The notes beneath the pieces were generated by a model. That model worked only from the letters and a program-made list of their open reading frames with translations. It had not been told where the DNA came from and did no database searches. Below, in pieces: positions 5,046 through 5,178 of a stretch of 5,178 nt of DNA (positions within the stretch are counted from its first letter, which is position 1; each line of letters opens with the position of its first letter). Origin of the DNA: Rubrobacter sp. (GTDB lineage Bacteria; Actinomycetota; Rubrobacteria; Rubrobacterales; Rubrobacteraceae); NCBI GenBank assembly GCA_013815575.1, contig JACDFX010000186.1, positions 1 through 5,178 on the forward strand. The letters run 5' to 3'. The position numbers were made by a program, and so were the translations under genes.

Positions 5046-5178
5046 CTACGGCAGCCCGTGGCGGCGGTGCCACTCCTCTAAAGATTCCTCCGGGTACTCG
5101 GGGAAGTGTTTCTCGCCTTCGCCCGACGGGACTTCGCACCACGGCGCCGCGTAGTTCAGCATGAGCCGGACGCGCTCC
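5046..5178 (-). CDS. unrecognised protein, C-terminal end (5' part outside window)
   Basis: On the minus strand the frame from the window edge (first full codon 5177-5175) is open for 43 codons to TAG at 5048-5046. Third positions are GC-rich and the translation is polar and protein-like, with LMLNYAAPWCEVPSGEGE followed by an acidic helix-like tail YPEESLEEWHRRHG. It is too short to place in a family. It ends 23 bases before the proposed rhomboid start, so the two are probably co-transcribed. This frame also shows that the long upstream extension of the rhomboid frame is not real. Confidence 0.65.
   Translation of the reverse strand, partial: ERVRLMLNYAAPWCEVPSGEGEKHFPEYPEESLEEWHRRHGLP

Noticed and set aside
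5023..5142. N-terminal 40-residue extension of the rhomboid frame to ATG 5142
   Set aside because: The stretch is Arg/Pro-rich and overlaps the better-supported C-terminus of the upstream gene ending at 5046.

Overview
This window looks like an ordinary piece of chromosome from a high-GC bacterium. Codon third positions are mostly G or C, GTG starts are used, leaderless starts are plausible, and the genes include a SufU-type Fe-S scaffold and a small rhomboid protease of the kind common in actinobacteria. A deep-branching actinobacterium (Rubrobacter-like) would fit, but this is inferred from style and gene content, not from a marker gene.

Left half, plus strand: the C-terminal part of a short-chain dehydrogenase/reductase (1-528), a small three-helix membrane protein of unknown function (593-997), and a complete circularly permuted ATP-grasp ligase-like protein (1082-2497). 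Next comes about 350 bases without an intact gene. It holds a start-less coding-like fragment (about 2499-2723), a G-run motif (2687-2715) and a 12-base perfect palindrome (2724-2735). A small hypothetical protein (2851-3099) follows, then a short coding-like scrap (3122-3202).

Right half, mostly minus strand: sufU (3224-3628), preceded by a good extended -10 element that places the start codon almost at the transcript end. A possible gene fragment on the plus strand (from 3742) runs into the antisense of a GNAT acetyltransferase (3877-4347). Part of that gene is clearly less GC-rich than its surroundings. Upstream of it, a 90-base coding-like fragment resembles the central helix region of a hotdog thioesterase. 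Then come a complete rhomboid protease (4441-5022) and the C-terminal end of an unrecognised protein (5046-5178). The last two are closely spaced and probably co-transcribed.

The intact genes do not form an obvious single pathway. The most informative pattern is a scatter of gene remnants around 2500-2725 and 3740-4440, with a compositionally different acetyltransferase gene between remnants, which suggests local gene turnover. I found no RNA genes, CRISPR arrays, insertion sequences or complete new system.
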